This document shows, one piece after another, positions 9,331 to 20,403 of a stretch of 64,000 bases of DNA. Numbering within the stretch: the stretch's first letter is position 1; each line of letters begins with the position of its first letter. A model generated the notes under the pieces. That model had not been told where the DNA came from, did no database searches, and saw only the letters and a program-made list of their open reading frames with translations. Source of the stretch: Humidesulfovibrio sp. GTDB taxonomy: Bacteria > Desulfobacterota > Desulfovibrionia > Desulfovibrionales > Desulfovibrionaceae. The stretch is from the NCBI RefSeq assembly GCF_030689645.1, contig NZ_JAUYFU010000048.1, positions 1-64,000 of the forward strand, given 5' to 3'. A program made the translations under genes and the position numbers.

Positions 9331-11433
9331 GTGGATCAGCGCGCCTTGCAGGCTTTTTTCGCACCCAAAACGGTGGCCGTCATCGGCGCGTCGGCCACAC
9401 CGGGCAAGGTGGGCAATGCCGTCGTGGTCAACATGCTGGCCGCAGGTTTCAAGGGGCGCTTGTATCCCGTTAACCCCAAGGGCGGCAGCATCGAGGGGCT
9501 GCCCGTTGCCAGAACCCCGGACGACCTGCCAGGCGGCATCGATCTGGCGGTTTTCGCCGTGCCCCGCGATGCAGTGCTGCCCGCCTTTGAAAGCATGGCG
9601 GCGCGAGGCCTCAAGTCGGCAATAGTCATCAGCGCAGGCTTCCGCGAGGCTGGGCGCGAGGGCTATCAGCTTGAGCGCGATCTGGCCGCCTTGGCGCGTA
9701 AGCACGGCATCGCGCTTCTGGGGCCCAACTGCCTTGGAATGATAAACACCGCCCACGGCGTCAACGCCAGCTTTTCCGCCTCCCAGCCCGTGCCTGGCAG
9801 CGTGGCCTTCTGTTCCCAGTCCGGCGCCCTGTGCCAGGCCATCCTCGACTGGTCACGCGGTGAGCACTTCGGCTTCTCTAAATTTGTCAGTCTTGGCAAC
9901 AAGGCCGTCCTGAACGAAACCGAGCTTCTGTCCTACCTTGGGAACGATCCCGCCTCCAAGGTCATCATGGGCTACATGGAGAACGTGGACGGCGGCGAGG
10001 AGTTCGTACGCGCCGCGCGCGAGGTGAGCCGCAAGAAGCCGGTGATAATGCTCAAGGCTGGCTCCACCAACGCCGGTGCCAAGGCGGCCAGCTCTCACAC
10101 AGGCTCCATCGCCGGGTCGGATGACGCATATGCCGCAGCTTTTCGCCAGTGCGGCATTGTTCGTGCGCCGGATCTGGAATCGCTGTTCTTTTTGGCCGAG
10201 GCCTTCGCCAGTCTGCCTCTGCCCCGTGGACCGAACGTCGCGGTCCTGTCCAACGCGGGCGGTCCCGGCATCCTGGCAGCGGATGCCTGCGAGAAGACAC
10301 GCCTGCACATGGCCCGGCTGTCGCCGGAGACAATCCAGCGGCTGCAGGCCGGGCTGCCGCCATATGCCTCGGTGTATAATCCCGTGGACATCATCGGCGA
10401 CGCCGGGGCCGAGCGTTACAAAAAGAGCCTTGAGGCAGTACTGGACGACCCCCTTGTGCATGCGGTGCTGCTGCTCATCGCCCCCACGGCCATGGTTGAG
10501 ATTGAGGCCACGGCCACGGCCATTGCCCAGGTGGCTCGGCGCTCGGACAAACCGGTGATGACCTGCCTCTTGGGCCGGGCCCACGGCAGCATTGGGCGCG
10601 AGCTCTTGCGCCAGGCCGGGATGCCTTGCTACGCCTTTCCCGAACCCGCCCTGCGCAGTATCGAGGCCATGTACGCCTACGCCCAGTGGAGACAGAAGCC
10701 AGTGCCTGTCTTTGAACCGCCTCAACGCGATCTCGATGCCGCCCGTCGGGTAGTGGCTGAGGCTGTTGCGCAGGGGCGGCAGGAGCTTTCTGATTTTCAG
10801 GCCAGGGAACTGCTGGCTGCCTATAACCTCAGCACACCGCCAACGGTCCTTGCGCGCAGCAGCGCCGAGGCCGTGGATGCGGCAAAGGCGATGGGGGGGC
10901 GGGTGGTGCTCAAGGTGGATTCTCCCCAGCTTGCGCACCGCACGGATGTCGATGGCGTGGCTTTGGGCCTTTCTGGCGATGTGGCCGTGCGCCAAGCCTT
11001 CAAGGATCTGACCGATCATGTGCGCCGCATCCGGCCAGAGGCACCAGTTTCCGGCTGCCTGGTGCAGGCCATGGCGCCCGCAGGATCGCTTGAAGTGATT
11101 GTGTCCATGCGGCGCGACGACCAGTTCGGCCCGCTGCTGATGTTTGGGTTGGGCGGCATCCACTGGGAGATACTGAAGGACATTTCCCACCACTTGACCC
11201 CCTTGAGCCGCGGCGAGGCTTTTGGCATGATCCGATCCATCCGTTCCTATCTGCTGCTCAAGGGCGTGGATGGTGAGCCTGCCGTGAATTTTCGCGCCCT
11301 GGAAGACGTGTTGCTGGCCTTGGCGGCCCTGGCGCACGATTTCCCGCAGGTTTATGAGGCGGAACTCAATCCTGTTCTTGTGAACAACGATGGGGCGCTG
11401 GTGGCCGAGGCGCGGCTGACCCTGCGCACCTGA
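9331..11433 (+). CDS. Acyl-CoA synthetase (ADP-forming), fused alpha-beta type
   Basis: A 700-residue protein that interconverts an acyl-CoA plus ADP and phosphate with the free acid, CoA and ATP. Order of domains: CoA-binding Rossmann domain (A-V-I-G-A-S-x-x-P-G near residue 20), succinyl-CoA-ligase-like domains with the phosphorylatable histidine in S-H-T-G-S (His256), then a C-terminal ATP-grasp domain. The GTG at 9331 follows a gggag site; an upstream TTG at 9259 is part of a TTGACA hexamer more like a -35 box. The next gene, 51 bp on, encodes a DRTGG protein, a recurring partner in anaerobes. Substrate (acetate, other acids) cannot be read from the sequence. It is divergent from mobA. 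Confidence 0.88.
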   Translation: MDQRALQAFFAPKTVAVIGASATPGKVGNAVVVNMLAAGFKGRLYPVNPKGGSIEGLPVARTPDDLPGGIDLAVFAVPRDAVLPAFESMAARGLKSAIVISAGFREAGREGYQLERDLAALARKHGIALLGPNCLGMINTAHGVNASFSASQPVPGSVAFCSQSGALCQAILDWSRGEHFGFSKFVSLGNKAVLNETELLSYLGNDPASKVIMGYMENVDGGEEFVRAAREVSRKKPVIMLKAGSTNAGAKAASSHTGSIAGSDDAYAAAFRQCGIVRAPDLESLFFLAEAFASLPLPRGPNVAVLSNAGGPGILAADACEKTRLHMARLSPETIQRLQAGLPPYASVYNPVDIIGDAGAERYKKSLEAVLDDPLVHAVLLLIAPTAMVEIEATATAIAQVARRSDKPVMTCLLGRAHGSIGRELLRQAGMPCYAFPEPALRSIEAMYAYAQWRQKPVPVFEPPQRDLDAARRVVAEAVAQGRQELSDFQARELLAAYNLSTPPTVLARSSAEAVDAAKAMGGRVVLKVDSPQLAHRTDVDGVALGLSGDVAVRQAFKDLTDHVRRIRPEAPVSGCLVQAMAPAGSLEVIVSMRRDDQFGPLLMFGLGGIHWEILKDISHHLTPLSRGEAFGMIRSIRSYLLLKGVDGEPAVNFRALEDVLLALAALAHDFPQVYEAELNPVLVNNDGALVAEARLTLRT

Positions 11434-11484
11434 CACCCTGCGTCCACGAGCGTCACGTCTTTGGGCGGGCGCGAGGAGGAATAT

Positions 11485-12552
11485 ATGGTTGGCGTGTACA
11501 TCGGCTCCACCACGGGCTATTCCGGCAAGAACCTCATTGCCATGTCTTTGGGCCTGCGCTTCAAGAAACTGGGGCTCAAGGTTGGCTACATGAAGCCCGT
11601 TGGCGCAGTGCCCCGTAAGGAAGACGGCAAGCCGGGCGACGAAGATGCCATGTTTCTCCAAGATGTGTTGGGCCTGCGCCAGGATCCGTCCCTGGTGACT
11701 CCGGTGGTGGTGACCCGCGAGTTTACGCGCCGCGCTTTCAGCGAGGATATCGGCGATCTCATGCCAGGCATAGTTGACGCCTACGCTAAGCTCTCTGAAG
11801 GCAAGGACGTGATGATCATCGCTGGTTCGGGGAATTTCCTCGGGTCCGGAACTTATTGCGGTCTGGATGGCGTCAACGTGTCCCGCGCCTTGGGGGCCAA
11901 GGCCGTGGTCATTGACCGCTACCAGAATGAGCTTAAGTACGACTACCTGCTGCGCTGTCGAGAGGCTTTGGGGGATGATCTGGCGGGCGTGATTCTGAAC
12001 GACGTTCCGGAGCATTACAGGCCCGAGGTGGACGAACTGCTCGTCCCTTTTTTCCGGCGCAAGGGGGTCGAGGTGCTGGGCGTCATCGCCTCCGACCCGA
12101 TTATGAGCGCCATCAAGGTCAGCGACTTGGCCGAACGTTTGGGCGGCAAGGTCATCAGTGCGCATCACAAGGCTGACCGCGTGGTGGAGAACTTCCTCAT
12201 CGGCACCATGCAGGTGGAAAATTTTCTGGCCCATTTCATGCGACACAAGAACTCGGCCATCATCGTCGGCGGTGATCGCTCCGACGTCCAGCTGGTGGCC
12301 CTTGAGGGCAGTTGCCCCTGCCTTATCCTCACGGGCAACCTGCACCCCAACGACATCATTCTCACCCGTTCGGAAGTGCTTCAGACCCCCATCATTATGG
12401 TTCGCGAGGACACCTTCTCCGTGGCCAAGAAGATGGAGAACATCCTCTCTCGCCACAAGCTGCGCGACATGATCAAGGTCAACCACGGCGTGCGGCTGGT
12501 GGGCGACGCCCTTGACTTCGATTTGTTGCGTCAGCGCCTGGGCGTGGAGTGA
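11485..12552 (+). CDS. DRTGG-domain P-loop protein (Pta N-terminal/BioD-like)
   Basis: A 355-residue protein. The ATG at 11485 follows gcgaggagga, a good site; an in-frame upstream codon was discarded. The N-terminal ~200 residues form a dethiobiotin-synthetase/CobQ-like P-loop fold with a modified loop (G-S-T-T-G-Y-S-G-K-N), and the C-terminus has the DRTGG region (here G-G-D-R-S-D near residue 265). The same two-domain module forms the N-terminus of long phosphotransacetylases, but the catalytic Pta domain is missing. With the upstream ADP-forming synthetase it is probably an accessory or regulatory subunit in acyl-CoA/acetate metabolism; the actual reaction is unknown. Confidence 0.8.
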   Translation: MVGVYIGSTTGYSGKNLIAMSLGLRFKKLGLKVGYMKPVGAVPRKEDGKPGDEDAMFLQDVLGLRQDPSLVTPVVVTREFTRRAFSEDIGDLMPGIVDAYAKLSEGKDVMIIAGSGNFLGSGTYCGLDGVNVSRALGAKAVVIDRYQNELKYDYLLRCREALGDDLAGVILNDVPEHYRPEVDELLVPFFRRKGVEVLGVIASDPIMSAIKVSDLAERLGGKVISAHHKADRVVENFLIGTMQVENFLAHFMRHKNSAIIVGGDRSDVQLVALEGSCPCLILTGNLHPNDIILTRSEVLQTPIIMVREDTFSVAKKMENILSRHKLRDMIKVNHGVRLVGDALDFDLLRQRLGVE

Positions 12553-12719
12553 CGCGGCCCGATCTTTCGAGTAGTCACGAGATGCGATTTGTGCGCCTTT
12601 TCCGGCGTTGGCCGCATCTGGCTGCATCTGACAGCTAAGCTGGCGACACCGCCTCCCTTGGCCGCGATGCGCCGGTTCCTCTTGCTGGAGCCCCCCCATC
12701 ATACGACACAGGAGACCTC

Positions 12720-13124
12720 ATGCAGCTCACAAACTTATTGAAAAAAGTAGCCGTGCCTTGCGCCGCTACGTTGGTGGCGGCATTGTGGCTGCTGCCGGCA
12801 TTTGCCCAGGACAACGTGAAGAGCCTCAAGGATCCGGCCTTCCCAGAGCCCCGTGCCTTGGCTGTGCCTTTTAAGCATAATGAGCACAACGTTAAGGCTG
12901 AGATCAAGAACTGTTCTTCCTGCCACCACGCCTATGACGCACAGGGCAGGCGCATCGCGGGGGCGTCCGCAACCCAGCGCCGCTGCTCGGACTGTCACCA
13001 GGTCCGGCCCACGCCAGACGACCATGCCCCGGCCCTCATGATGGCCTTTCACAAACTTTGTCAGGACTGTCACCGCAGCAAAGGCAAAGGACCTTTGAAG
13101 TGCTCGCAGTGCCATACACAATAA
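12720..13124 (+). CDS. Periplasmic class III tetrahaem cytochrome c3
   Basis: A 134-residue protein with an Ala-rich signal peptide (about 30 residues, cleaved near AFA-QD) and four c-type haem sites: CSSCH (65-69), CSDCH (89-93), CQDCH (114-118), CSQCH (128-132). H-N-E-H upstream of the first haem supplies the distal histidine ligands, as in cytochrome c3, the periplasmic electron carrier between hydrogenases or formate dehydrogenases and membrane redox complexes in Desulfovibrio-type bacteria. All four motifs are two-residue spaced; main type I c3 proteins usually have two with four-residue spacing, so this may be a type II (TmcA-like) form. No tmcBCD genes lie nearby. An aggaga site precedes the start. 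Confidence 0.9.
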   Translation: MQLTNLLKKVAVPCAATLVAALWLLPAFAQDNVKSLKDPAFPEPRALAVPFKHNEHNVKAEIKNCSSCHHAYDAQGRRIAGASATQRRCSDCHQVRPTPDDHAPALMMAFHKLCQDCHRSKGKGPLKCSQCHTQ

Positions 13125-13148
13125 CCATCACAATGAGATCCTACTGCA

Positions 13149-13901
13149 ATGAGCGAAGCAGCATTCTTTGAATTGTATCACCCTGGGCTCCCGAGGCTGG
13201 GCCCCGGCAGCAGCCAGGACACGGCCAGGGCTTTGGCCCTGGTGCCGGGACTTTCCGATGAACCGCTGATCCTCGATGTTGGCTGCGGCAATGGTGCCCA
13301 GACGCTGGCCCTTGCAAGGTTGTTGCCGCACGCGCGCATCGCCGCCATTGACCTGTATCCTCACTTTCTTGAAGAATTGCGGCGGCGAGCGTGTCAGGAG
13401 GGGGTGGGTGAACGCATTGAGCCTGTCCTGGGCGACATGTCCTCCCTGAACTTTCAGCCAGAATCGTTTGACCTCATCTGGTCAGAAGGTGCGGCATACC
13501 ATATCGGCTTCGCCGTGGCGCTCTCCTCGTGGCGAACGCTGCTGAAGCCAGGGGGGTGCATCGCCCTGACCGACATCTCCTGGTTTCATGACGCGCCACC
13601 GGCGGAAGTTCGTGATTTTTGGAATCGAGAGTTTCCAGGGATGGAGAGTGAAGCCTCACATCAGGTTCATGTTCACAAAGCTGGGTTCGATCTCCTTGGT
13701 CAGTTCCGGCTCCCGGCGGAATGCTGGTGGAAAGATTATTATACGCCGCTTTCCATGGAGTTGGCCGGGTTCCGGCTTCGGCATGCGGATAAGCCCGAGT
13801 GGCTGGCCGTGGCCGACATGGCGCAGGAGGAGATGGATATTCACAGACGGTATTCTGATTACTTTGGCTACACCTTCTTTGTGTGTCGACGCAGGGACTA
13901 G
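13149..13901 (+). CDS. Class I SAM-dependent methyltransferase
   Basis: A 250-residue protein with motif I L-D-V-G-C-G-N-G-A near residue 40 and an acidic residue after strand 2 (A-I-D-L), the S-adenosylmethionine site. The L-K-P-G-G segment after strand 5 is typical of small-molecule methyltransferases of the Methyltransf_11/25 type. The substrate is unknown. It starts 24 bp after the cytochrome c3 gene and could be co-transcribed with it; a bidirectional terminator follows. The C-terminal residues are tyrosine- and tryptophan-rich, suggesting a hydrophobic acceptor pocket. Confidence 0.8.
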   Translation: MSEAAFFELYHPGLPRLGPGSSQDTARALALVPGLSDEPLILDVGCGNGAQTLALARLLPHARIAAIDLYPHFLEELRRRACQEGVGERIEPVLGDMSSLNFQPESFDLIWSEGAAYHIGFAVALSSWRTLLKPGGCIALTDISWFHDAPPAEVRDFWNREFPGMESEASHQVHVHKAGFDLLGQFRLPAECWWKDYYTPLSMELAGFRLRHADKPEWLAVADMAQEEMDIHRRYSDYFGYTFFVCRRRD

Positions 13902-13918
13902 ATTTCGATTGAATTAAA

Positions 13919-13946
13919 AAAAAGGCCGGGTTTCCCCGGCCTTTTT
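13919..13946. terminator. Bidirectional rho-independent terminator
   Basis: AAAAAGGCCGGG and CCCGGCCTTTTT form a stem with a 4-base loop between the convergent methyltransferase and hslU genes. Both strands have a T-run, so it can stop transcription in both directions. Confidence 0.9.
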
Positions 13947-13964
13947 CGTTTCTCTCTAGGCTCT

Positions 13965-15344
13965 CTACAGAATGTAGCGCGAGAGGTCGCGGTTCTCGAC
14001 GATGTCCGTCAGTTGGCTGCGAACATAGTCGCTGTCTATGACCACAGTTTGCCCGCCCTTGTCCGAAGCCTCGAAAGACAGCTCAGCCAGGATTCTCTCC
14101 ATAATGGTGTAGAGCCTGCGCGCTCCGATATTTTCGGTTTCTTCGTTGATGCGCTGGGCCGTGGCCGCGATTTCAAGCAGGGCGTCGTCGGTGAAGCTGA
14201 GGCTTAAGCCTTCGGTGCCGAGCAGGGCGGAGTACTGTACGGTGAGCGCGTTCTGCGGCTCAGTGAGGATGCGGTAGAACTCTGTCGCCCCCAAGGCGGA
14301 AAGCTCCACACGCAGGGGGAAGCGTCCTTGCAGCTCCGGGATCAGGTCCGAGGGCTTGGCGTAGTGGAAGGCCCCGGCGGCGATGAACAGGATGTGGTCG
14401 GTCCTGACCATCCCATGCTTTGTGTTCACCACGCACCCTTCCACCACCGGCAGAAGGTCGCGTTGGACACCCTCGCGTGACACGTCTGGTCCGCCGTGGT
14501 CCTGGCGGCTGGCGATTTTGTCCAGCTCGTCCAGAAAGATGATCCCGGACTGTTCCACGCGCTCGCGAGCGATGTCCTGCACTTTGTCCATGTCGATGAG
14601 CTTGTCTGATTCCTCTTGAACGAGGGCGGCAAAGGCATCCTTGAGTTTCATCTTGCGCAGGCGTTTCTTCTGCGGGAAAAAGCGGCCCAGCATGTCTTGA
14701 ACCTGTCCGCCCATGTCCTCCATGCCGGACATGCCCATGAGGGACGCGCCGCCGCCGTCCTGGCTGGCGATCTCAAGCTCCACCATGCGGTCGTCGAGTT
14801 TGCCCTCGCGCCAGAGCAGTCGAAACTTCTCGCGGGTGGACTCGTTGGCCGTGGCAACATGCTCCGCTGGTTGCGGCGATGCCGGGTCGGCAACGGGCGT
14901 GAAGGTATAGCCGCCGGGTTTTGGGGTGCTGCCGGGCAAAAGCAGGTCAAGGAGCCGGTCCTCAGCGTGCTTCTCGGCGCGAACCCGGACCTTTTCGCGC
15001 TCCTCGGCGCGCACCATGGTGATGCCGATCTCCATGAGGTCGCGGATCATGGACTCCACGTCGCGGCCCACGTAGCCCACCTCTGTGAACTTTGTGGCTT
15101 CCACTTTGTGAAAGGGGCTTTTGGCCAGTTTGGCCAGACGGCGGGCGATCTCGGTCTTGCCCACACCGGTGGGCCCCATCATGATGATGTTCTTGGGCGC
15201 GATCTCCTCGCGCAGCTCGGGGTCGAGCTTCTGCCTGCGCCAGCGGTTGCGCATGGCGATGGCCACCATGCGCTTGGCCTCGGCCTGGCCCACAACGTAT
15301 TTGTCAAGTTCGGAGACAATTTCGCGGGGGGTGAGGGAATTCAC
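13965..15344 (-). CDS. hslU: ATP-dependent protease ATPase subunit HslU
   Basis: A 459-residue AAA+ unfoldase that feeds substrates to the HslV peptidase. It shows the N-terminal Y-V-V-G-Q box, Walker A G-P-T-G-V-G-K-T (57-64), Walker [10 protein letters not shown], and a C-terminus ending in R-Y-I-L, which docks into HslV in the family. I chose the GTG at 15344: its G is shared with the last base of the hslV stop (TAGTG), with a gggagg site just upstream. A longer in-frame start would overlap hslV. Cotranscribed and translationally coupled with hslV. Confidence 0.96.
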   Translation of the reverse strand: MNSLTPREIVSELDKYVVGQAEAKRMVAIAMRNRWRRQKLDPELREEIAPKNIIMMGPTGVGKTEIARRLAKLAKSPFHKVEATKFTEVGYVGRDVESMIRDLMEIGITMVRAEEREKVRVRAEKHAEDRLLDLLLPGSTPKPGGYTFTPVADPASPQPAEHVATANESTREKFRLLWREGKLDDRMVELEIASQDGGGASLMGMSGMEDMGGQVQDMLGRFFPQKKRLRKMKLKDAFAALVQEESDKLIDMDKVQDIARERVEQSGIIFLDELDKIASRQDHGGPDVSREGVQRDLLPVVEGCVVNTKHGMVRTDHILFIAAGAFHYAKPSDLIPELQGRFPLRVELSALGATEFYRILTEPQNALTVQYSALLGTEGLSLSFTDDALLEIAATAQRINEETENIGARRLYTIMERILAELSFEASDKGGQTVVIDSDYVRSQLTDIVENRDLSRYIL

Positions 15345-15892
15345 TATTTTGCCTCCCGTTCCTTGGTTTCCAGCGTGATGTTTTCGTTTGTGAACACGCA
15401 CAGTTCGGCCGCGATCTTCATGGCGGCCATGGCGATTTCCTTGGCTGGCATTTTCGTATGGCGCTTGAGGGCGCGGGCTGCGGCCAGGGCGTATGTCCCG
15501 CCGGAACCAATGGCCGCCATGCCGTCGTCGGGCTCGATGACATCGCCCGTGCCAGTAATGAGCAGGATGGTTTCGGCGTCGGCGGCGAGGATCATGGCCT
15601 CAAGTTTGCGCAGGTACTTGTCCGTGCGCCAGTCTTTGGCAAGCTCCACCGCAGCGCGGGTGAGATTGCCGGAATGGGACTCCAATTTTTTCTCGAACCG
15701 CTCGAACAGGGTGAAGGCATCGGCGGTGGCGCCCGCAAAACCGACAATGACCCGGCCTTTGTAGATGGTGCGAACCTTTTTGGCGGTGTGCTTCATGGCC
15801 ACGCTTTGCCCCAGGGTCACCTGACCGTCGCCAGCCATGGCGGTGCCTTCCTCGCCGCAGACGGCCAGGATTGTGGTGCCGTGAATTTCCAT
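15344..15892 (-). CDS. hslV: ATP-dependent protease peptidase subunit HslV
   Basis: A 182-residue proteasome-beta-like peptidase. The catalytic threonine follows a short propeptide (M-E-I-H-G then T-T-I-L-A-V), with G-D-G-Q-V-T and the later G-S-G-G[10 protein letters not shown] region as expected. It forms double hexameric rings capped by HslU. An aaggag site precedes the ATG. First gene of the hslVU pair; 114 bp of unremarkable DNA separates it from ribF upstream. Confidence 0.96.
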   Translation of the reverse strand: MEIHGTTILAVCGEEGTAMAGDGQVTLGQSVAMKHTAKKVRTIYKGRVIVGFAGATADAFTLFERFEKKLESHSGNLTRAAVELAKDWRTDKYLRKLEAMILAADAETILLITGTGDVIEPDDGMAAIGSGGTYALAAARALKRHTKMPAKEIAMAAMKIAAELCVFTNENITLETKEREAK

Positions 15893-16006
15893 GCGAACTC
15901 CTTGGAGGTAGGGATCTGCGGCGGACCGACTTGAATATCGGACCGCCGCGCCAGTAGTTGAAGGCCTCTGCCTCGCGCTGCCACTAGGCGGCCTGGGTGG
16001 CGATGG

Positions 16007-16981
16007 CTACTCGTCGTCGTCGCTGACGCTGGGGTCTGCACCCGGCTGAGCATCGGGAGTGCCCAAGATTATGCGGCCCAAACGCACATCATCAGCGATA
16101 CGTGATTTGAGCGCCTCTATGCTTTCGAACTTGCGTTCTGAGCGCAGGCGCTGAACGAACTGGAGTGAAATCTGGCTGCCGTAAATGCTGCGATTGAAGT
16201 CAAGGATGTGTGCTTCAAGGGTCAGGCCAGTGTCACCAAAAGTGGGATTGTAGCCCACGTTTGCCACTGCCTGGAATGTTTCTCCATCGACTTCCGCCCA
16301 CACTGCGTATACGCCCGACTTTGGCAGTAGCGTACCCTCAAGGCGCAGGTTGGCTGTGGGGAAGCCAAGTTGCGCCGCGCCGCGCTTCATGCCGTCGATG
16401 ACCTCGCCCTGGACCTCGAAGAACCGTCCCAACAGCGGACGGGCGTCCCAGACGTTGCCGGACTGGATCAGGTCGCGGATGCGTGTGGAGCTGACCACTG
16501 CTCCGCCGACAATCACCGGGTCCAGGCGTTCCACGCCAAAGCCCAGTTGCTGGCCCATGGCGGAAAGCAGTTCAAAATTGCCCTTGCGGCCTTTGCCCAT
16601 GGCATAGTCGTAGCCGATGACAAGCTCCCGCAAACCGAGACCTTCCACGAGGTAGTGGCGAACGAACTCCTCGGGCTCCTGTGCGGCCATCTGGCGGGTG
16701 AACTCAAGCACCAGCGCCACGTTGGGGCCTTGCTGCTCTATGAACCTGAGGCGCTGGCGGGTGCTGGTGATGAAGGGCGGCGTCTTTTGCCCCATGAGCA
16801 CGGTCATGGGATGCGGGTCGAAGGTGACTACGACGGAGATCAGGCCGCGCTTCTTGGCCTTGGCGCAAGTGCGGGCCATGAGGCGCTGGTGCCCCACGTG
16901 GACCCCGTCGAAGTTTCCGATGGTGACGCAGGAGCCGGAGATGGTGTCGCGAAGCTCGTCAATGGTTCTTGCAGCGATCAT
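16007..16981 (-). CDS. ribF: Bifunctional riboflavin kinase/FAD synthetase RibF
   Basis: A 324-residue protein that phosphorylates riboflavin to FMN and adenylylates FMN to FAD. The N-terminal FAD synthetase domain has T-I-G-N-F-D-G-V-H-x-G-H-Q (nucleotidyltransferase HxGH-type motif), and S-S-T-R-I-R is the matching second motif. The C-terminal riboflavin kinase domain has G-F-P-T-A-N and the G-V-Y-A-V-W-A strand. I chose the ATG at 16981; an open frame upstream overlaps the M48 protease gene. The family length is about 310 residues. The gene may be read through from the protease gene 49 bp upstream. Confidence 0.93.
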   Translation of the reverse strand: MIAARTIDELRDTISGSCVTIGNFDGVHVGHQRLMARTCAKAKKRGLISVVVTFDPHPMTVLMGQKTPPFITSTRQRLRFIEQQGPNVALVLEFTRQMAAQEPEEFVRHYLVEGLGLRELVIGYDYAMGKGRKGNFELLSAMGQQLGFGVERLDPVIVGGAVVSSTRIRDLIQSGNVWDARPLLGRFFEVQGEVIDGMKRGAAQLGFPTANLRLEGTLLPKSGVYAVWAEVDGETFQAVANVGYNPTFGDTGLTLEAHILDFNRSIYGSQISLQFVQRLRSERKFESIEALKSRIADDVRLGRIILGTPDAQPGADPSVSDDDE

Positions 16982-17030
16982 GTGCTTTTGCGGTATCCTT
17001 TGTGCTGTGTTTTCGCGGTGCCTGGTGCGG

Positions 17031-18539
17031 TTAGAAGAGCTGAAGCCGTTGATTTCTTGAGGGTCCGCCAGGTTTATCGCCTGGTTTGCCACTGTTTTTG
17101 GCGGCTTCCTTCGACTCTTCTCCAGTGGGGTGCAGAACCTTCTGCAGCTCTTCAAGCTCGCGTTTCTGCGCTTCTGTGATGGCGAGTGGCTTAGCCTTGG
17201 ATAAGTGGAATTCGGCCTTTTGCTTGTCGCGGCCATATAAAGAGGAGTAGCTGAGCTGTAAGTGCGCCCCAAAGATATCGCCGCTTTCACCCTTGATGCG
17301 CCCCAAGTGGTAGCGAACTTCAGAGTCTTGCGGCACTTCAGCCGCCACGCGTTCCATAAGGCTGATGGCGCCGATGTAATCCTTGCGCTCAGCCATGATG
17401 CGTGCAGTGAAGAACATGCTCATGGCGTCTTTCGGATTTAGGATGGCGGCCTTCTGCAAGAGCGGAGCGGCCTTGTTCATGTTTCCCTGGTTGAAGAAGA
17501 ACATGCCCGCTTCGCGAAGCACGAGGGGGTCATCCGGTCCGCAGGCAAGGGCTGCGCTGAAGGCCTGGTCCGCTTGCTGCTGGCGCTTCAGCCGGTCAAG
17601 GGCGATGCCCCTGCCCGCTTGGTCCAGACAGGTCTGCTCGGCCTTGGGCTTGTTGTCATAGTAAGCCAGGGCCGTCTCGGGCGAAGTCATGCGCGAGCGC
17701 AGGATGGTTTGAATGCGCTTGAACCGCTGCTGCTCGAAGTCACGTGAGATAACATTGGCAGGCAGATGTTTGATGCGGTCGCGCAGGTAGCTGATGCGCT
17801 CGTCCAGCCCCGGGTGAGTGGAGAGATAGGAGGGGATGTTGTCGCCGCTCATGAACCAGCGCTTCTTGTTCATTATCTCGAAGGTGTGCGGCATGGCGTT
17901 GGGGTTGTAACCGGACTTGATGAGGTAGTTCATCCCAACGTGATCGGCCTCGCGCTCATTTTCCCGCGTGTACATAAGGAAGGCCGACTGCACGCCCGCC
18001 ATGGAGCCCATGGTGACGGCCTTGCCCATGTTGCCCATGCTTGTGCCCCCGCCAGAGCCCAGCAGCACGCCGGCAACCATGCCGGTGATTGAGGCAATGT
18101 TCAGGTACTTCATCTGGTCCATGCGCTTGGCCACGTGACGCTCGGTGACGTGACCGAGCTCGTGTCCGATTACCGCAGCCAGTTCATCCTCGTTTTCCAC
18201 CCCCAGGATCAGCCCGGTGAAGATGTAAATGTAGCCGCCGGGAATTGCGAAGGCGTTCATGGCGTTGTTGGCCACCACGGCGCTTCTTATTGGGTAGGCC
18301 TGCGGCGGCATGGCTCTGGCAACGCGGTCAACCACGCCTTTCACGTAGATGACGATCTCCGGGTCGTCCACAAAACCCATCTGGGCGCGGATGGTGTCAT
18401 CAAACTTTTTGCCCATTTCGATTTCATCGGCAACGGTGACTGACCCGAACATGCCTGCGGCCTGGGCGGGGTTGATGAAAGTCGCTGTGAGAATCAGAAC
18501 GACGAGGAGCCGGAACAGGATCTGTGACCGGTGTGTCAT
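17031..18539 (-). CDS. M48 family metalloprotease with TPR repeats (BepA/YfgC-like)
   Basis: A 502-residue exported zinc protease. A signal peptide (MTHRSQ start, hydrophobic core, cleavage after AQA) sends it to the periplasm. H-E-L-G-H near residue 140 is the HExxH zinc site, with a downstream E-x-E-A-D-H third-ligand motif. The C-terminal half is made of tetratricopeptide-like helical pairs. BepA of E. coli, with this architecture, maintains or degrades LptD and BAM-complex proteins; the same outer-membrane quality-control role is likely. The start at 18539 has a ggatgag site; a longer frame begins at 18602 but carries a non-signal N-terminus. It lies beyond the rho terminator, so it probably has its own promoter. 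Confidence 0.85.
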   Translation of the reverse strand: MTHRSQILFRLLVVLILTATFINPAQAAGMFGSVTVADEIEMGKKFDDTIRAQMGFVDDPEIVIYVKGVVDRVARAMPPQAYPIRSAVVANNAMNAFAIPGGYIYIFTGLILGVENEDELAAVIGHELGHVTERHVAKRMDQMKYLNIASITGMVAGVLLGSGGGTSMGNMGKAVTMGSMAGVQSAFLMYTRENEREADHVGMNYLIKSGYNPNAMPHTFEIMNKKRWFMSGDNIPSYLSTHPGLDERISYLRDRIKHLPANVISRDFEQQRFKRIQTILRSRMTSPETALAYYDNKPKAEQTCLDQAGRGIALDRLKRQQQADQAFSAALACGPDDPLVLREAGMFFFNQGNMNKAAPLLQKAAILNPKDAMSMFFTARIMAERKDYIGAISLMERVAAEVPQDSEVRYHLGRIKGESGDIFGAHLQLSYSSLYGRDKQKAEFHLSKAKPLAITEAQKRELEELQKVLHPTGEESKEAAKNSGKPGDKPGGPSRNQRLQLF

Positions 18540-18614
18540 GCGCTCATCCAGGTGTTGCGGCTGCCGGACAGTGCGGCGGCCATGGCCATCTTCCCATAGC
18601 ACAGCTCGACAAAA

Positions 18615-18647
18615 GAAAAAAGGATGCGCCTAGGGCGCATCCTTTTG
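18615..18647 (-). terminator. Rho-independent terminator after rho
   Basis: AAAGGATGCGCC and GGCGCATCCTTT form a 12-bp stem with a 3-base loop, followed on the minus strand by a T-rich tract (ttttttctttt). It lies 25 bases beyond the rho stop codon. Confidence 0.85.
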
Positions 18648-18671
18648 GGAATAGTCATTGAGTGTTGATCG

Positions 18672-20129
<1,458 letters not shown>

Positions 20130-20403
20130 TGAAAGCCTCACGCTCCGTGGGATGAGGTTTAAGGGGAGTGTGCGCCTCACAGTGAGGGCTTGTCGTCAGA
20201 AATAAAGCGATGTCAGAGGGCAGCGCAGCTGGAGTTTTGCATCCAGTTCCTGGAGTGATGCAGGACATGGCGGGGCATATTCAGTGCTTGTACCAGTGGA
20301 GACGGGTATCCGAGTGGTATTCTGCCTGTTGCGGAAGGGGAATATGCCGCGCGAACGCGCTGAAACTAGCGCCTACCTCAAAGGCATGGCGTTGACAAGG
20401 GGG

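Noticed and set aside
9853-12702. Long minus-strand open frame (949 codons) opposite the acyl-CoA synthetase and DRTGG genes
   Set aside because: It spans two well-supported plus-strand genes and its composition is that of a mirrored coding frame.
16982-17290. N-terminal extension of RibF
   Set aside because: It runs into the M48 protease gene; the ATG at 16981 gives the family length.
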